A stretch of 64,000 nucleotides of DNA from Macrococcus carouselicus (GTDB taxonomy: Bacteria; Bacillota; Bacilli; Staphylococcales; Staphylococcaceae): positions 62,001 to 126,000 of the forward strand of contig NZ_SCWD01000002.1 of assembly GCF_004359515.1 (NCBI RefSeq), given 5' to 3'. Below, one piece after another: positions 44,303 to 53,015 of this stretch. The position numbers and the translations under genes are program-made. How positions within the stretch are numbered: the stretch's first letter is position 1; every line of letters begins with the position of its first letter. The notes beneath the pieces are model-generated. The model saw nothing but the letters and a program-made list of their open reading frames with translations. It was not told the DNA's origin and did not search any database.

Positions 44303-45070
44303 TTAACTGTTTTTCTGTTTCATCTTTCCGCCAGCGATACCGGCAATAGCCATACCCAGCAATACTGTCCAGAAGATAATCTGCCACTGCCATGAGTGCG
44401 GAAATTCGTGCGGCAGGATACCGATTTTATCGTGTGCAAGGACAAGAACGAACAACTTCACGCCGACCCAGCCGACAATGGCAAATGCTGCGAGTTCCAG
44501 TGACGGATATTTCTCGAGGATTGCGACGAAATAATTCGCGGCAAATCGCATCAACACGACCCCGATGATACCTCCTGTGAACATGACAAGGAACTGACCT
44601 AAGTTCATGCCAGCAAAGTCAGGACCGACCTCTGGGAGTGTGATCGCAATGGCGATGGCTGCCAGCATGGAATCGATTGCAAATGCGATGTCGGCAAGTT
44701 CAACTTTCAGCACGGTCATCCAGAAGCCATCTTTTTTAGCGTTTGAGGCTTCTGCTGCTCGTTCGTCTGGCGAGGCATTCTTATGTTTGAAGTAACTGCG
44801 TATATTCTTGATCGACATAAACAGCAGATAAGCTGCACCCAGCGCCTGAATCTGCCAGTAGTTAGCAAGGATACCGATGATAAACAGGGAGATGATACGG
44901 AATACAAATGCACCGACTAAGCCATAGAATAGGGCTCTCTTTCTCTGTTCGGGTTCAAGATGCTTAACCATGACAGCCATGACGATAGCATTATCAGCCG
45001 CAAGCAATCCTTCTAAAATAATCAACACGACAATTACCCATAAATAGGCGAATAAAATACTTGGATCCAT
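44303..45070 (-). CDS. TerC family membrane protein, riboswitch-controlled manganese exporter candidate
   Basis: The protein is 255 residues with about seven to eight helices. LLAADNAIVMAVMVKHL and VELADIAFAIDSMLAAIAI carry the intramembrane Asp residues typical of TerC. Members under yybP-ykoY riboswitches export Mn(II), partly to supply secreted enzymes. AAGGAGG lies before the start and the riboswitch is immediately upstream. Confidence 0.88.
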   Translation of the reverse strand: MDPSILFAYLWVIVVLIILEGLLAADNAIVMAVMVKHLEPEQRKRALFYGLVGAFVFRIISLFIIGILANYWQIQALGAAYLLFMSIKNIRSYFKHKNASPDERAAEASNAKKDGFWMTVLKVELADIAFAIDSMLAAIAIAITLPEVGPDFAGMNLGQFLVMFTGGIIGVVLMRFAANYFVAILEKYPSLELAAFAIVGWVGVKLFVLVLAHDKIGILPHEFPHSWQWQIIFWTVLLGMAIAGIAGGKMKQKNS

Positions 45071-45098
45071 TCACGGAACCTCCTTAAAATTTTCATTA

Positions 45099-45230
45099 AA
45101 AAAGACCCATACCAAATAAATTTGGCAAAGGTCTCACTAGGCACATAGCCCTATAACCCCGGAAATAAAATTATTTCGTAATGACGAGATTATACTAGAG
45201 TTACTCCCCTTCGACAGCAGTCGTGGGTAT
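45099..45230 (-). ncRNA. yybP-ykoY manganese riboswitch
   Basis: Read on the minus strand: GGGGAGTAACT near the 5' end, CCGGGG...GCTATGTGCC in the middle, then GAGACCTTTGCC. This last arm is able to form the long terminator stem with GGTATGGGTCTTTTTT. These are the conserved parts of the Mn(II)-sensing yybP-ykoY class, in its usual place before terC. When Mn(II) is bound the terminator stem should be disfavoured. Confidence 0.88.
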
Positions 45231-45332
45231 TTAATTACTATGATTGTAACATGAAAAAGTTCATTTGAAAAGGAGATGATAGTGCTTTAAACTATAAAGT
45301 TCTGAAACATAATGATATAATAACTATACTTA

Positions 45333-45347
45333 ATATATTTATTATAC
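45333..45347. promoter_or_regulatory. QsrR-type operator before dioxygenase gene 2
   Basis: On the minus strand this reads GTATAATAAATATAT, 9 of 10 fixed positions of GTATA-N5-TATAC, and lies just 5' of the AAGGAG ribosome site of the next gene. It also contains a TATACTTAA direct repeat with 45325-45332. Confidence 0.5.
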
Positions 45348-45363
45348 TTAAGGAGTGAGTGAA

Positions 45364-46293
45364 GTGAAAACGAAAGGCATCCATCACATTAGTGCCATTG
45401 TCGGACATCCTCAGGAGAACGTCGATTTTTATGAAGGAATCCTGGGTTTAAGGTTGGTTAAGAAAACTGTTAACTTTGATGATCCGAAAACCTATCATCT
45501 GTACTTCGGTACAGATGCGGGAACGCCGGGTTCAATTATCACTTTTTTTCCGTGGCCAGGTGCAAGACAGGGACGGATTGGTACAGGACAGGTAGGCGTG
45601 ACAGGCTATGCGGTTCCGGTCGGAGCTTACGATTTCTGGAAAGAACGCTTAGAATCTTTTGATATAGAAGTTCATGAAGAAGAACGCTTCGGTGAAAGAT
45701 ATTTAACATTTGAAGATGTTCATGGCTTAAAACTTGAAATCGTTGAACGTGAGAAAGGTGACAGTAATCCGTTCCAGCATGAGGCTATCCCTCTGGAATA
45801 TGCAATCAAAGGTTTTGCAGGAGCTGTCCTCTATTCGTCAGATATTGAAGCGACTGATAAAGTGCTCACTGAAGAATTAGGCTTAGCTAAAAGAGCTGAA
45901 GATGAGACTTATTTCAGATATGAGGCGGAAGGAGAGATGGGTAATATCGTCGACATCAAAAAAGAGGTTAATGCCAGAGGATTAATGGGTGCTGGGACAG
46001 TCCACCATATTGCATGGCGTGCACAAGATGATGCTGAACAGATGATGTTCTCGAATCAGTTGAGAGCTGATGGTTATCACGTGACAGATATCAAAGACAG
46101 AAACTATTTCAACGCTATTTACTTCCGCGAACACGGAGAGATATTATTTGAGATTGCGACAGATTCACCAGGTTTTGCGCACGATGAGCCTTATGAAACG
46201 ATGGGTGAATCGCTCATGCTACCTGCTCAGTATGAGCCTCATAGAGCACAGATAGAGGCGAACTTGATTCCGATTCATACATCAAAAAAATAG
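45364..46293 (+). CDS. Ring-cleaving dioxygenase, MhqO-like, second copy
   Basis: The protein is 309 residues, two VOC halves as in the gene at 41484: GIHHISAIVGHPQENVDFYE, LGLRLVKKTVNFDDPKTYHL, TVHHIAWRAQDDAEQ and LFEIATDSPGF. GTG 45364 is preferred: AAGGAG ends 8 bases before, while the in-frame GTG 45355 overlaps it. Monocistronic. Clearly a diverged paralog, not a recent copy. Confidence 0.85.
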   Translation: MKTKGIHHISAIVGHPQENVDFYEGILGLRLVKKTVNFDDPKTYHLYFGTDAGTPGSIITFFPWPGARQGRIGTGQVGVTGYAVPVGAYDFWKERLESFDIEVHEEERFGERYLTFEDVHGLKLEIVEREKGDSNPFQHEAIPLEYAIKGFAGAVLYSSDIEATDKVLTEELGLAKRAEDETYFRYEAEGEMGNIVDIKKEVNARGLMGAGTVHHIAWRAQDDAEQMMFSNQLRADGYHVTDIKDRNYFNAIYFREHGEILFEIATDSPGFAHDEPYETMGESLMLPAQYEPHRAQIEANLIPIHTSKK

Positions 46294-46383
46294 GTTATAC
46301 TGTTATATAAATCGCGATGCTTATGGCTGTCAGTAAGGAGAATCTTATTTTTCTATGTATTGCTCAAAGAGAGGCGTGTTATC

Positions 46384-46471
46384 ATGCACATTGATCCTCG
46401 CCTATCAGCAGGATTGCCGGCAGAATGATAGTACGCTTGTTAAGATATTCAGCATAGAAAGACCTGCATAA
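46384..46471 (+). pseudogene. Internally deleted flavin reductase copy
   Basis: ATG 46384 after AGAGAGG gives MHIDP exactly like the gene at 43240, then jumps to the last ~24 codons (CCTATCAGCAGG...GAAAGACCTGCATAA against CCTATCAGTAGG...GAAAGACCTGAATAA). About 170 codons are missing and the rest has stops. Confidence 0.75.
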
Positions 46472-46540
46472 AGTCATGATAATGCCCTGATCGGCAAAGA
46501 TGCAGAGAGAAGATAATAAGTATGATAAACATATTTAAAG

Positions 46541-46579
46541 TGAAAACGGACAGTCTTTCAATTGAAAGGCTGTTTTCTT
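46541..46579 (+). terminator. Hairpin terminator
   Basis: CAGTCTTTC pairs with GAAAGGCTG, extended after a bulge by AAAAC/GTTTT, then CTT. Confidence 0.6.
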
Positions 46580-46624
46580 ATTCAATAGAACGCCTGCTTC
46601 CTTGTCATAAGACTTCATATCTTT

Positions 46625-46675
46625 ATGTAAGCGCTTAAATTAAATATTGACAATATTCTGACAAATTAATAAAAT
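46625..46675 (+). promoter_or_regulatory. actP-operon promoter with upstream cre site
   Basis: TTGACA (46647-46652) and TAAAAT (46670-46675) with exact 17-base spacing. ATGTAAGCGCTTAAA at 46625-46639 fits the CcpA cre consensus WTGNAANCGNWNNCW except one position. Its place just upstream of -35 would allow activation or repression; carbon control of acetate uptake is the likely purpose. Confidence 0.65.
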
Positions 46676-46716
46676 ATTCATTAGAGTGAATATTAATTAA
46701 TTGGGGGGGTAGAGAA

Positions 46717-47028
46717 ATGAGTTCATTGGATTATGAGAAAATCTCAAGAGATAAAGATTTTATTGCACTGCAGCATCATCGTAATCAATTTATTTTTCCG
46801 ATAACAGTATTTTTTGTTTTAGCCACATTATTATTTCCGATTTTAACAGGTTACACAGATATTCTGAATAAAGAAGCTTTCTGGAATATCTCCTGGGCGT
46901 GGATTTATGCACTCGCACTCTTCATCATGGTCTGGACACTCGTGACACTCTATATGAGCCGCGCCAAGACATTTGATCAGGAATCTGAGCGTATTGTAGA
47001 ACGTTATAAGGGGGGCGCTCAATCATGA
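46717..47028 (+). CDS. DUF485 small membrane subunit
   Basis: The protein is 103 residues, two membrane helices (FPITVFFVLATLLFPILTGY and WAWIYALALFIMVWTLVTLY) with the DUF485 look. DUF485 proteins precede ActP-type acetate symporters and may assist them. GGGGGGG lies before ATG 46717; it overlaps the symporter gene by 4 bases. Confidence 0.85.
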   Translation: MSSLDYEKISRDKDFIALQHHRNQFIFPITVFFVLATLLFPILTGYTDILNKEAFWNISWAWIYALALFIMVWTLVTLYMSRAKTFDQESERIVERYKGGAQS

Positions 47029-48572
47029 ATATCACGGTTATTGTTATGTTCCTCTTTTTCGTCAGTTTGACTTTGCTCATTACTTTCTTTGCTTCGAAAC
47101 GTACTAATTCTGCAAGTGATTTCTATACAGCAGGCGGGGGCCTGACAGGCTGGCAGAATGGTCTCGCGATTGCAGGTGATTATCTATCTGCCGCAAGTTT
47201 TCTGGGCATTGCAGGAGCTATCGCATTATGGGGATTCGATGGCTTCTTCTACAGCATCGGTTACCTGACTGCCTATCTGGTTGTGTTATATATTGTGGCG
47301 GAGCCGTTACGTAATCTCGGAAAGTACACGCTTGCCGATATGATTGCCGCACGGTTTGAACTGAAGAAAGTACGTGCAGCAGCTGCCGTCTCGTCCATCA
47401 CCATCGTCATCTTCTATATGCTGGCACAGCTCGTCGGTGCAGGGGCATTGATCCAGTTATTATTCGGCATTCCCTATACAGTGGCAGTCATCATTGTCGG
47501 TATTATGATGACCATCTATGTGCTGTTCGGCGGCATGACGGCAACAAGCTGGGTGCAGATGGTCAAAGCGGTGCTGCTGATGATCGGGACGGTGATTATC
47601 TCAGTCATGGTTCTGGCGCATTTCAACTTCAGCATTTCCGAGATGTTCGGTGCAATGAAGAACATCAAGTCAGCAGATTTCAAAGGGGAATTCATTAATC
47701 CCGGCTCGAAAGGCAGTTCGCCGCTTGATAATATCTCCCTGATTATAGCGTTATTATTCGGGACAGCAGGGCTGCCGCATATTCTTATGCGCTTCTTCAC
47801 GGTAAAAGATGCGAAAACGGCACGTTCCTCTGTGATGTGGGCGACCTGGATCATCGGTATTTTCTATATTCTGACCATCTTCCTTGGCTTTGGTGCTGCT
47901 GCACTGCTGACACGTGAAGAGATCATTGCAGCGAATCCAGCCGGCAATATGGCCGCACCGCTGCTCGCTGACAAGTTAGGCGGCGACTTCCTGATGTCCT
48001 TTGTCTGTGCCGTTGCTTTTGCGACGATCCTCGCTGTTGTTGCGGGACTGGTCTTGTCCGGTGCTTCAGCATTCGCACATGATATTTACGGTGAAGTCAT
48101 CAAGAAAGGAAAGGTCACGGAACGTGAGCAGATGAAAGCAGCGAAACTGGCATCACTGGCTGTGGCTGTCCTTTCCATCATCTTAGCTCTGTTCGCACAG
48201 AATATGAATGTTGCGTTTCTGGTGTCACTCGCCTTCTGCGTGGCAGCGAGTGCGAACTTACCCGTTATCTTCTTCACGATCTTCTGGAAACAATTCAATA
48301 CGCAGGGCGCACTGACAGGCATCGCGGTTGGCTTAGTGACATCACTCATCCTTGTGATCTTAAGTCCGAATGTCATGAATCCGGCAGGGACGGCCTTTAT
48401 TACGGCGAACCCACTTTTCCCGCTCTCCAATCCGGCTATTATCTCCGTACCGGCAGGCTTTCTCGGGGCATTTCTCGGGACGTTCCTCGGCAAACAGGAG
48501 TCGCTGGAGAAATACAGAGAAGTACAGGTGAAATCCATTACGGGCATCTCGACTTCAGATGTCACACACTAA
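47025..48572 (+). CDS. Acetate/solute:cation symporter ActP-like (SSS family)
   Basis: The protein is 515 residues with about 13 helices. SDFYTAGGGLTGWQNGLAIAGDYL-type opening (ASDFYTAGGG, AGDYLSAASFLGIAG), GTAGLPHILMRFFTV and ANLPVIFFTIFWK are typical of ActP within the sodium:solute symporters. It probably takes up acetate or other short organic acids. ATG 47025 lies within the end of the DUF485 gene, preceded by GGGGGGC. Confidence 0.88.
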   Translation: MNITVIVMFLFFVSLTLLITFFASKRTNSASDFYTAGGGLTGWQNGLAIAGDYLSAASFLGIAGAIALWGFDGFFYSIGYLTAYLVVLYIVAEPLRNLGKYTLADMIAARFELKKVRAAAAVSSITIVIFYMLAQLVGAGALIQLLFGIPYTVAVIIVGIMMTIYVLFGGMTATSWVQMVKAVLLMIGTVIISVMVLAHFNFSISEMFGAMKNIKSADFKGEFINPGSKGSSPLDNISLIIALLFGTAGLPHILMRFFTVKDAKTARSSVMWATWIIGIFYILTIFLGFGAAALLTREEIIAANPAGNMAAPLLADKLGGDFLMSFVCAVAFATILAVVAGLVLSGASAFAHDIYGEVIKKGKVTEREQMKAAKLASLAVAVLSIILALFAQNMNVAFLVSLAFCVAASANLPVIFFTIFWKQFNTQGALTGIAVGLVTSLILVILSPNVMNPAGTAFITANPLFPLSNPAIISVPAGFLGAFLGTFLGKQESLEKYREVQVKSITGISTSDVTH

Positions 48573-48609
48573 CAGAAACGACCGTTATGAGCGGTCGTTT
48601 CTGTCGTTT
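48573..48609 (+). terminator. Terminator of the actP operon
   Basis: CAGAAACGACCG pairs with CGGTCGTTTCTG across TTATGAG; the T tail is broken. Confidence 0.75.
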
Positions 48610-48685
48610 ATTGTCTGAATCAATGCTGTTATCATTTCTGAGTAAAAAAAATTATTAAAATAAGTAAGCATAACATTTCTTTACA

Positions 48686-48699
48686 CGAACATACGTTCT
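48686..48699. promoter_or_regulatory. LexA box (SOS operator)
   Basis: CGAACATACGTTCT matches the Gram-positive LexA site CGAAC-N4-GTTCG with one mismatch at the last base, 31 bases before the polymerase gene. Confidence 0.8.
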
Positions 48700-48730
48700 C
48701 ATTTACACTGAATGTAAATGGGGTGGAAGC

Positions 48731-49990
48731 ATGTATGACTATTATCAATGTAGTGCTCGTGATGTACTTTGTGTGGATCTTAAGAGTTTCTTTGCATCGG
48801 TCTCTTGTATCGACAAAGGACTGAATCCACTGACCACTAAACTCGCCGTTGTCGGCGATACGAAAAGGCAGGGCTCTGTCGTCTTAGCTGCAACACCGCC
48901 TCTGAAGGCGCTTGGCATCAAGACAGGATCGCGGTTATTTGAAATACCGCACCGGCGGGATATCTACATCATCAATCCTTCCATGCTGAAATATATAGAG
49001 GTATCCAGCCGGATCTCAGGTATTGCTCTTCGTTATGTGGCTCCTGAAGATTTCCATCAGTACAGTATCGATGAATTCTTCATGGATATCACAGATTCCT
49101 ACCATCTTTTTGCACAGTCACCTTATCAGCTGGCAAGAATGCTGCAGCAGGAGATTTACCGGGAGACACAGATATTCAGTACGATTGGCATCGGCTCTAA
49201 TCCGCTGCTGGCTAAGCTGTCGATGGATTTAGAGGCCAAACGCTCACATGACGGCGTCGCTGAATGGCGCTATCATGATGTGCCGCAGAAACTGTGGGAT
49301 GTTGAGCCGCTGACGGAGATGTGGGGCATCAACCGGCGGACAGAGATGAAACTGAACAAGAAAGGAATCTTCAGAATCGGGGACCTCGCGAATTATCCGG
49401 TAGAATACCTGAAGCGGGATTTCGGCATCATCGGTGTCGACCTGCATCTACATGCGAACGGCATCGATGAAAGCCTCATCAGAAAGCCACATATCATCAA
49501 AGGGAAATCATATGGCAAGTCACAGATATTGATGCGGGATTATCGGTTCCATGAACTGAAGACCGTTATCAGTGAACAGATAGATGAAGTGTTATACAGA
49601 GTCAGAGAGAAGAACCTCTATCCGACGACAATTGCTTTCACAGTAAGCTATGCAGACGGCGGGGGTCTACATAAACAGTTCACGAAGAAGGATTATTTCA
49701 CGTCGACCATGCAGATTGTAAAGCTGATCTGGCAGCATTTAGAAGAACATGCAGAGACAGACCGGCTGTTCAGGACAGTCGGCGTGTCATTCAGCAATCT
49801 GCGGGACAGTCGTATCAGACAGATGAATCTCTTTGAATCAACTGAAGAAGTGAAAAAGGAAGTGGTGGAAGACTATCTGGACCAGCTCAGACGAAAATAC
49901 GGTAAAGATGTAGTCATGCGGGCATCCTCTTTATCGGATAGCGGGACAATTAAGTCAAGAAAAGGCCTTTTAGCAGGTCATAAAGGCTAA
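48731..49990 (+). CDS. Y-family translesion DNA polymerase (UvrX/ImpB-like)
   Basis: The protein is 419 residues. CVDLKSFFASVSCIDKGLNP, the catalytic YSIDEFFMDITDS (Asp-Glu), and STIGIGSNPLLAKLSMDLEAK are as in UvrX-type Pol IV/V relatives, with a C-terminal little-finger domain. Error-prone bypass during SOS, supported by the LexA box. GGGGTGGAA lies before ATG 48731. Related genes often sit on plasmids or prophages, but no such element is seen here. Confidence 0.88.
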   Translation: MYDYYQCSARDVLCVDLKSFFASVSCIDKGLNPLTTKLAVVGDTKRQGSVVLAATPPLKALGIKTGSRLFEIPHRRDIYIINPSMLKYIEVSSRISGIALRYVAPEDFHQYSIDEFFMDITDSYHLFAQSPYQLARMLQQEIYRETQIFSTIGIGSNPLLAKLSMDLEAKRSHDGVAEWRYHDVPQKLWDVEPLTEMWGINRRTEMKLNKKGIFRIGDLANYPVEYLKRDFGIIGVDLHLHANGIDESLIRKPHIIKGKSYGKSQILMRDYRFHELKTVISEQIDEVLYRVREKNLYPTTIAFTVSYADGGGLHKQFTKKDYFTSTMQIVKLIWQHLEEHAETDRLFRTVGVSFSNLRDSRIRQMNLFESTEEVKKEVVEDYLDQLRRKYGKDVVMRASSLSDSGTIKSRKGLLAGHKG

Positions 49991-50162
49991 GCATATGACA
50001 AGAAAGACATATACGAGCTACTGCCTGCCCACTGTCTCATGACTATTCCTCCTTAAAACAAGCTAAATAGAGATAATTATTCTGATAAAGTTAAATAGAT
50101 GATTTTAATTGAATAAATATCTATAAATGATATAATAGTATAATTTTAAGGGGGGATAAAAA

Positions 50163-50378
50163 GTGTTTAAATATTTTCAGGCGCTGCTTAAGCACCCATT
50201 TCTGCTGGTGGCGTTAACCGTCTTATTATTTTTACCGATCATCTATAGTGCGGTCTTTATTTATTCGATGTGGGATCCCTATGGTCAGACTGAGGACTTG
50301 CCGATTGCGATTGTCAATCATGACGCAGGTGCGCCGAGAATACCTGATCTACGACTCAATACAGGAGAACTGGATTAG
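50163..50378 (+). pseudogene. N-terminal fragment of a YhgE/Pip-domain gene
   Basis: 71 codons from GTG 50163 (behind GGGGGG): LLKHPFLLVALTVLLFLP, YSMWDPYGQTEDLPIAIVNH is the YhgE/Pip N-terminal helix and first extracellular block. It then ends in TAG. Full family proteins have 400-900 residues, so about nine tenths are missing. Distinct from the gene at 34123. Confidence 0.75.
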
Positions 50379-50410
50379 AGGCTGGTAGATTGCCTGTCGA
50401 ATAACTGATA

Positions 50411-50446
50411 AAAAACCGTAAAATCATTTCGATTTTACGGTTTTTG
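50411..50446. terminator. Bidirectional terminator
   Basis: AAAAACCGTAAAATC pairs with GATTTTACGGTTTTT, between the yhgE fragment and hxlB. Confidence 0.85.
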
Positions 50447-50458
50447 GTATCTTCTATT

Positions 50459-51016
50459 CTATTCAAGGTTGGCATGTTTGCCGTACATGGTATTTGAATC
50501 CAGCTGTTTAATCTCCATAAAGCGTAGAATCACTGCATCAAAGAATAAGAGCATCGTCTGTTCGAAGAGGGAACCCATCGGCTGGATAGTCTGATAGCTG
50601 CCTGCTGATCCATCTTTTGTTATTCCTGGCAGCTGAATGATTCTATCAGCTATTGTGCTGATGGTCGATTGCGGATTAATAGTGACTGTAACAACTGTAC
50701 CGCCCAGTTCCTTTGCTTTTTCAGCGATAGGAATCAGTGTACGTGTCTCACCTGAGCCGGAACAGACAATCAGGAGATCACCTTGCTCTAAGTTAGCCGT
50801 GACGGTTTCACCGACCACATAAGCATCAATGCCCATATGCATCATTCTCATAACGAATGCTTTGCCTGCCAGACCGGACCGCCCAGCACCGGTCACAAAG
50901 ACTTTCTTGGCGTTCAGCAGAGCTTCCACCAGCTGATCGGCTTCAGAATCAGAGATTAGAGTGGCCGTCTGCTCCAGTTCCTTGATGATGAGTGATAAAT
51001 AGTCAGTCGTCTTCAT
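50459..51016 (-). CDS. hxlB: 6-phospho-3-hexuloisomerase HxlB
   Basis: The protein is 185 residues, SIS fold: VFVTGAGRSGLAGKAFVMRM, LLIVCSGSGETRTLIPIAEK and IQPMGSLFEQTMLLFFDAVI. Converts hexulose-6-phosphate to fructose-6-phosphate in the ribulose monophosphate route for formaldehyde fixation or detoxification. 7 bases downstream of hxlA. Confidence 0.92.
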   Translation of the reverse strand: MKTTDYLSLIIKELEQTATLISDSEADQLVEALLNAKKVFVTGAGRSGLAGKAFVMRMMHMGIDAYVVGETVTANLEQGDLLIVCSGSGETRTLIPIAEKAKELGGTVVTVTINPQSTISTIADRIIQLPGITKDGSAGSYQTIQPMGSLFEQTMLLFFDAVILRFMEIKQLDSNTMYGKHANLE

Positions 51017-51023
51017 TCTATGA

Positions 51024-51656
51024 TTAACCCTGTTTGATCAGTTCGTGCATTTGACGTGCTGTCGCTGCTTTATCTTCCTGAGAAGTAATGCCGCCACCGA
51101 CAATCACTAAATCTGGTTTCTGTTCGATGACCTCAGCAAGTGTTTCTGATTTAATTCCACCCGCTACTGCTGTTTTGGCATTCTTAACAACACTTTTAAT
51201 TGTTGCCAGATCTTCGAATGAGTTTTTGCCTAACGCCTGCAGGTCATAACCTGTGTGAACACAGATATAATCCACACCTAACTCATCGAGCTCTTTTGCG
51301 CGAATTGCGATATCTTTGACAGCAATCATATCAACCAGAATTTCTTTGCCTTGTTTTTTTGCTTCTTCAACAGCACCGCGAATCGATTCATCTTCTGATA
51401 CGCCTAAGATGGTGATGATATCTGCACCTGCTTCAGATGCCTGACTTACTTCATAGCCGGCTGCATCCATAATTTTTAAATCAGCCAGTACAGTCAGGTC
51501 AGGGAATGTTTCTTTAACTTCCTTTACCGCTTTTAAGCCTTCATTGATGACGACAGGTGTACCGATCTCTACTATATCGATATGGTCCTGTACTTCTTTG
51601 ATGACTTCAATTGCGCCTGGAATATCGACGAGGTCTAATGCGAGTTGTAATTTCAT
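51024..51656 (-). CDS. hxlA: 3-hexulose-6-phosphate synthase HxlA
   Basis: The protein is 210 residues, OMP-decarboxylase-like barrel. LQLALDLVDIPGAI, EIGTPVVINEG, VLADLKIMDAAGYE (Asp-x-Lys-x-x-Asp), ICVHTGYD and AVAGGIKSETL are conserved. Adds formaldehyde to ribulose-5-phosphate. AAAGGAG lies before the start; operon with hxlB. Confidence 0.92.
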   Translation of the reverse strand: MKLQLALDLVDIPGAIEVIKEVQDHIDIVEIGTPVVINEGLKAVKEVKETFPDLTVLADLKIMDAAGYEVSQASEAGADIITILGVSEDESIRGAVEEAKKQGKEILVDMIAVKDIAIRAKELDELGVDYICVHTGYDLQALGKNSFEDLATIKSVVKNAKTAVAGGIKSETLAEVIEQKPDLVIVGGGITSQEDKAATARQMHELIKQG

Positions 51657-51805
51657 TTATATAATCTCCTTTTATGATGAGTGTTATCTTGTATCTTCAG
51701 CATAAAGATCCATTAATTATGTGCTATGCCTATAAAGACACTCTACCATAATAACAGCGATTCTAAACATGTTATGCTTCTTACTGATAAGAGAGAGACT
51801 GAAGA

Positions 51806-52687
51806 TTATTTAAAGGCGAGCATAAAAGGCTTCGGTATTTCTGATTCAAACCGCAGCTGCTGACCGGTTATAGGATGATTGAATGCGAGAACATGCGCAT
51901 GTAAACCGATTCTGCGGAACGGATTGGTTATAGCACCGTATTTCTTATCACCGACAATCGGATGTCCCAGTTCTTTCATGTGAATACGGATCTGATTTTT
52001 ACGGCCCGTTTCCAGATTGACTTTCAGCATCGTCTGTTTACGATTAGTCTTAAAGATCTCGTAACGTGTCGTCGCCTTTTTGCCATGGTTTTCAGTTTTG
52101 CTTGAATGCATCGTCAGTGTCTTGTCTTCAGTCAGCCAGCTGGTGATGCTACCGTCTTTTTCTACGCGTCCCTCCACAAGGGCAATGTACGTACGTTCAG
52201 TGACGATACGTTTCCAGTTGTTCTGCAGGGTCTGCTGCGCCTTTTTATTCTTAGCGAATACCATGACACCTGACGTCTCGCGGTCAAGGCGGTGAACGAT
52301 AAACACCATATTTCTTGGATATGACTGCTTCACATAATCTGACAGATAACGGTAGACTGTTTTATCATTTTCATTAGTTGTGGAGATAGAGAGCAGACCT
52401 GCATCCTTTTCTACCACGATCACATCGCTATCTTCATGCAGAATCTTGACGCCGCGAAGCTCTGCTTTCTTATTAGGTGCACTTAAACGGATCGCGACGG
52501 TATCACCTGGCACGACTTTATCATTGAACTGGCTGGTCGAACGGTCATTGATGAACACCTGTCCACGCGCGAGAACCGCCCTCACTGATTTCTTACTTCT
52601 ATCCGGCATCACTTCGAATAGGAACTTTAATAGTTCATTTTCTTCTTTGACAATCCACTGTTCATTGTTTTCTCTTGAGTTTTTCAT
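51806..52687 (-). CDS. RluA-family 23S/tRNA pseudouridine synthase
   Basis: The protein is 293 residues. S4 RNA-binding domain (LLKFLFEVMPDRSKKSVRAV, ARGQVFINDR) then the synthase domain with catalytic Asp in VHRLDRETSGVMV and LETGRKNQIRIHM. Start at 52687 is chosen because GAGAAGGATG lies just upstream and MKNSRENN aligns with the paralog; the frame is open for 46 further codons. Which RNA site is modified cannot be read. Intact sister of the pseudogene at 38936. Confidence 0.85.
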   Translation of the reverse strand: MKNSRENNEQWIVKEENELLKFLFEVMPDRSKKSVRAVLARGQVFINDRSTSQFNDKVVPGDTVAIRLSAPNKKAELRGVKILHEDSDVIVVEKDAGLLSISTTNENDKTVYRYLSDYVKQSYPRNMVFIVHRLDRETSGVMVFAKNKKAQQTLQNNWKRIVTERTYIALVEGRVEKDGSITSWLTEDKTLTMHSSKTENHGKKATTRYEIFKTNRKQTMLKVNLETGRKNQIRIHMKELGHPIVGDKKYGAITNPFRRIGLHAHVLAFNHPITGQQLRFESEIPKPFMLAFK

Positions 52688-52739
52688 ATTAACATCCTTC
52701 TCTTTGATTCCCTCAAGCATAGCACAGGCAGTAGGGATT

Positions 52740-52975
52740 ATAAATAAAATTGAAAGACTGCACACTATCATGGCAGGTAGCGAGATGTTCGACGTGAGCG
52801 CCATCGAAAAGATGATGAGAGTCATAGGCCCCCGTGAACTCGAGCAGCACTAGGCAGTGACAAAATCCTATCATGAGAGTTCGACAACGATTAATCCCGC
52901 AGTTATCGAGGGCGGCATCCCGACGATTCTATACATTCTTGAGGGATTGGCATCAGCATCCTGTAAGTGCAGCAG
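52740..52975 (+). other. Gene-free stretch with coding-like debris
   Basis: Noticeably G+C-richer than its surroundings. A plus-strand frame ends MFDVSAIEKMMRVIGPRELE, QH, stop (52852); about 40 bases on, another gives NPAVIEGGIPTILYILEGLA. Both look like pieces of real proteins, but I cannot name them and neither has a start signal. Confidence 0.3.
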
Positions 52976-53015
52976 AATAGGGGTATATAATAGGAGAAGA
53001 TAAGGAGGAATGAAA

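Noticed and set aside
48086-48565. Minus-strand frame of 159 codons within actP
   Set aside because: Shadow of a hydrophobic membrane protein gene; no start signal.
52380-52853. Plus-strand frame of 157 codons
   Set aside because: Most of it is antisense to the S4 domain of the RluA gene; only its last ~35 codons lie outside and look like debris.
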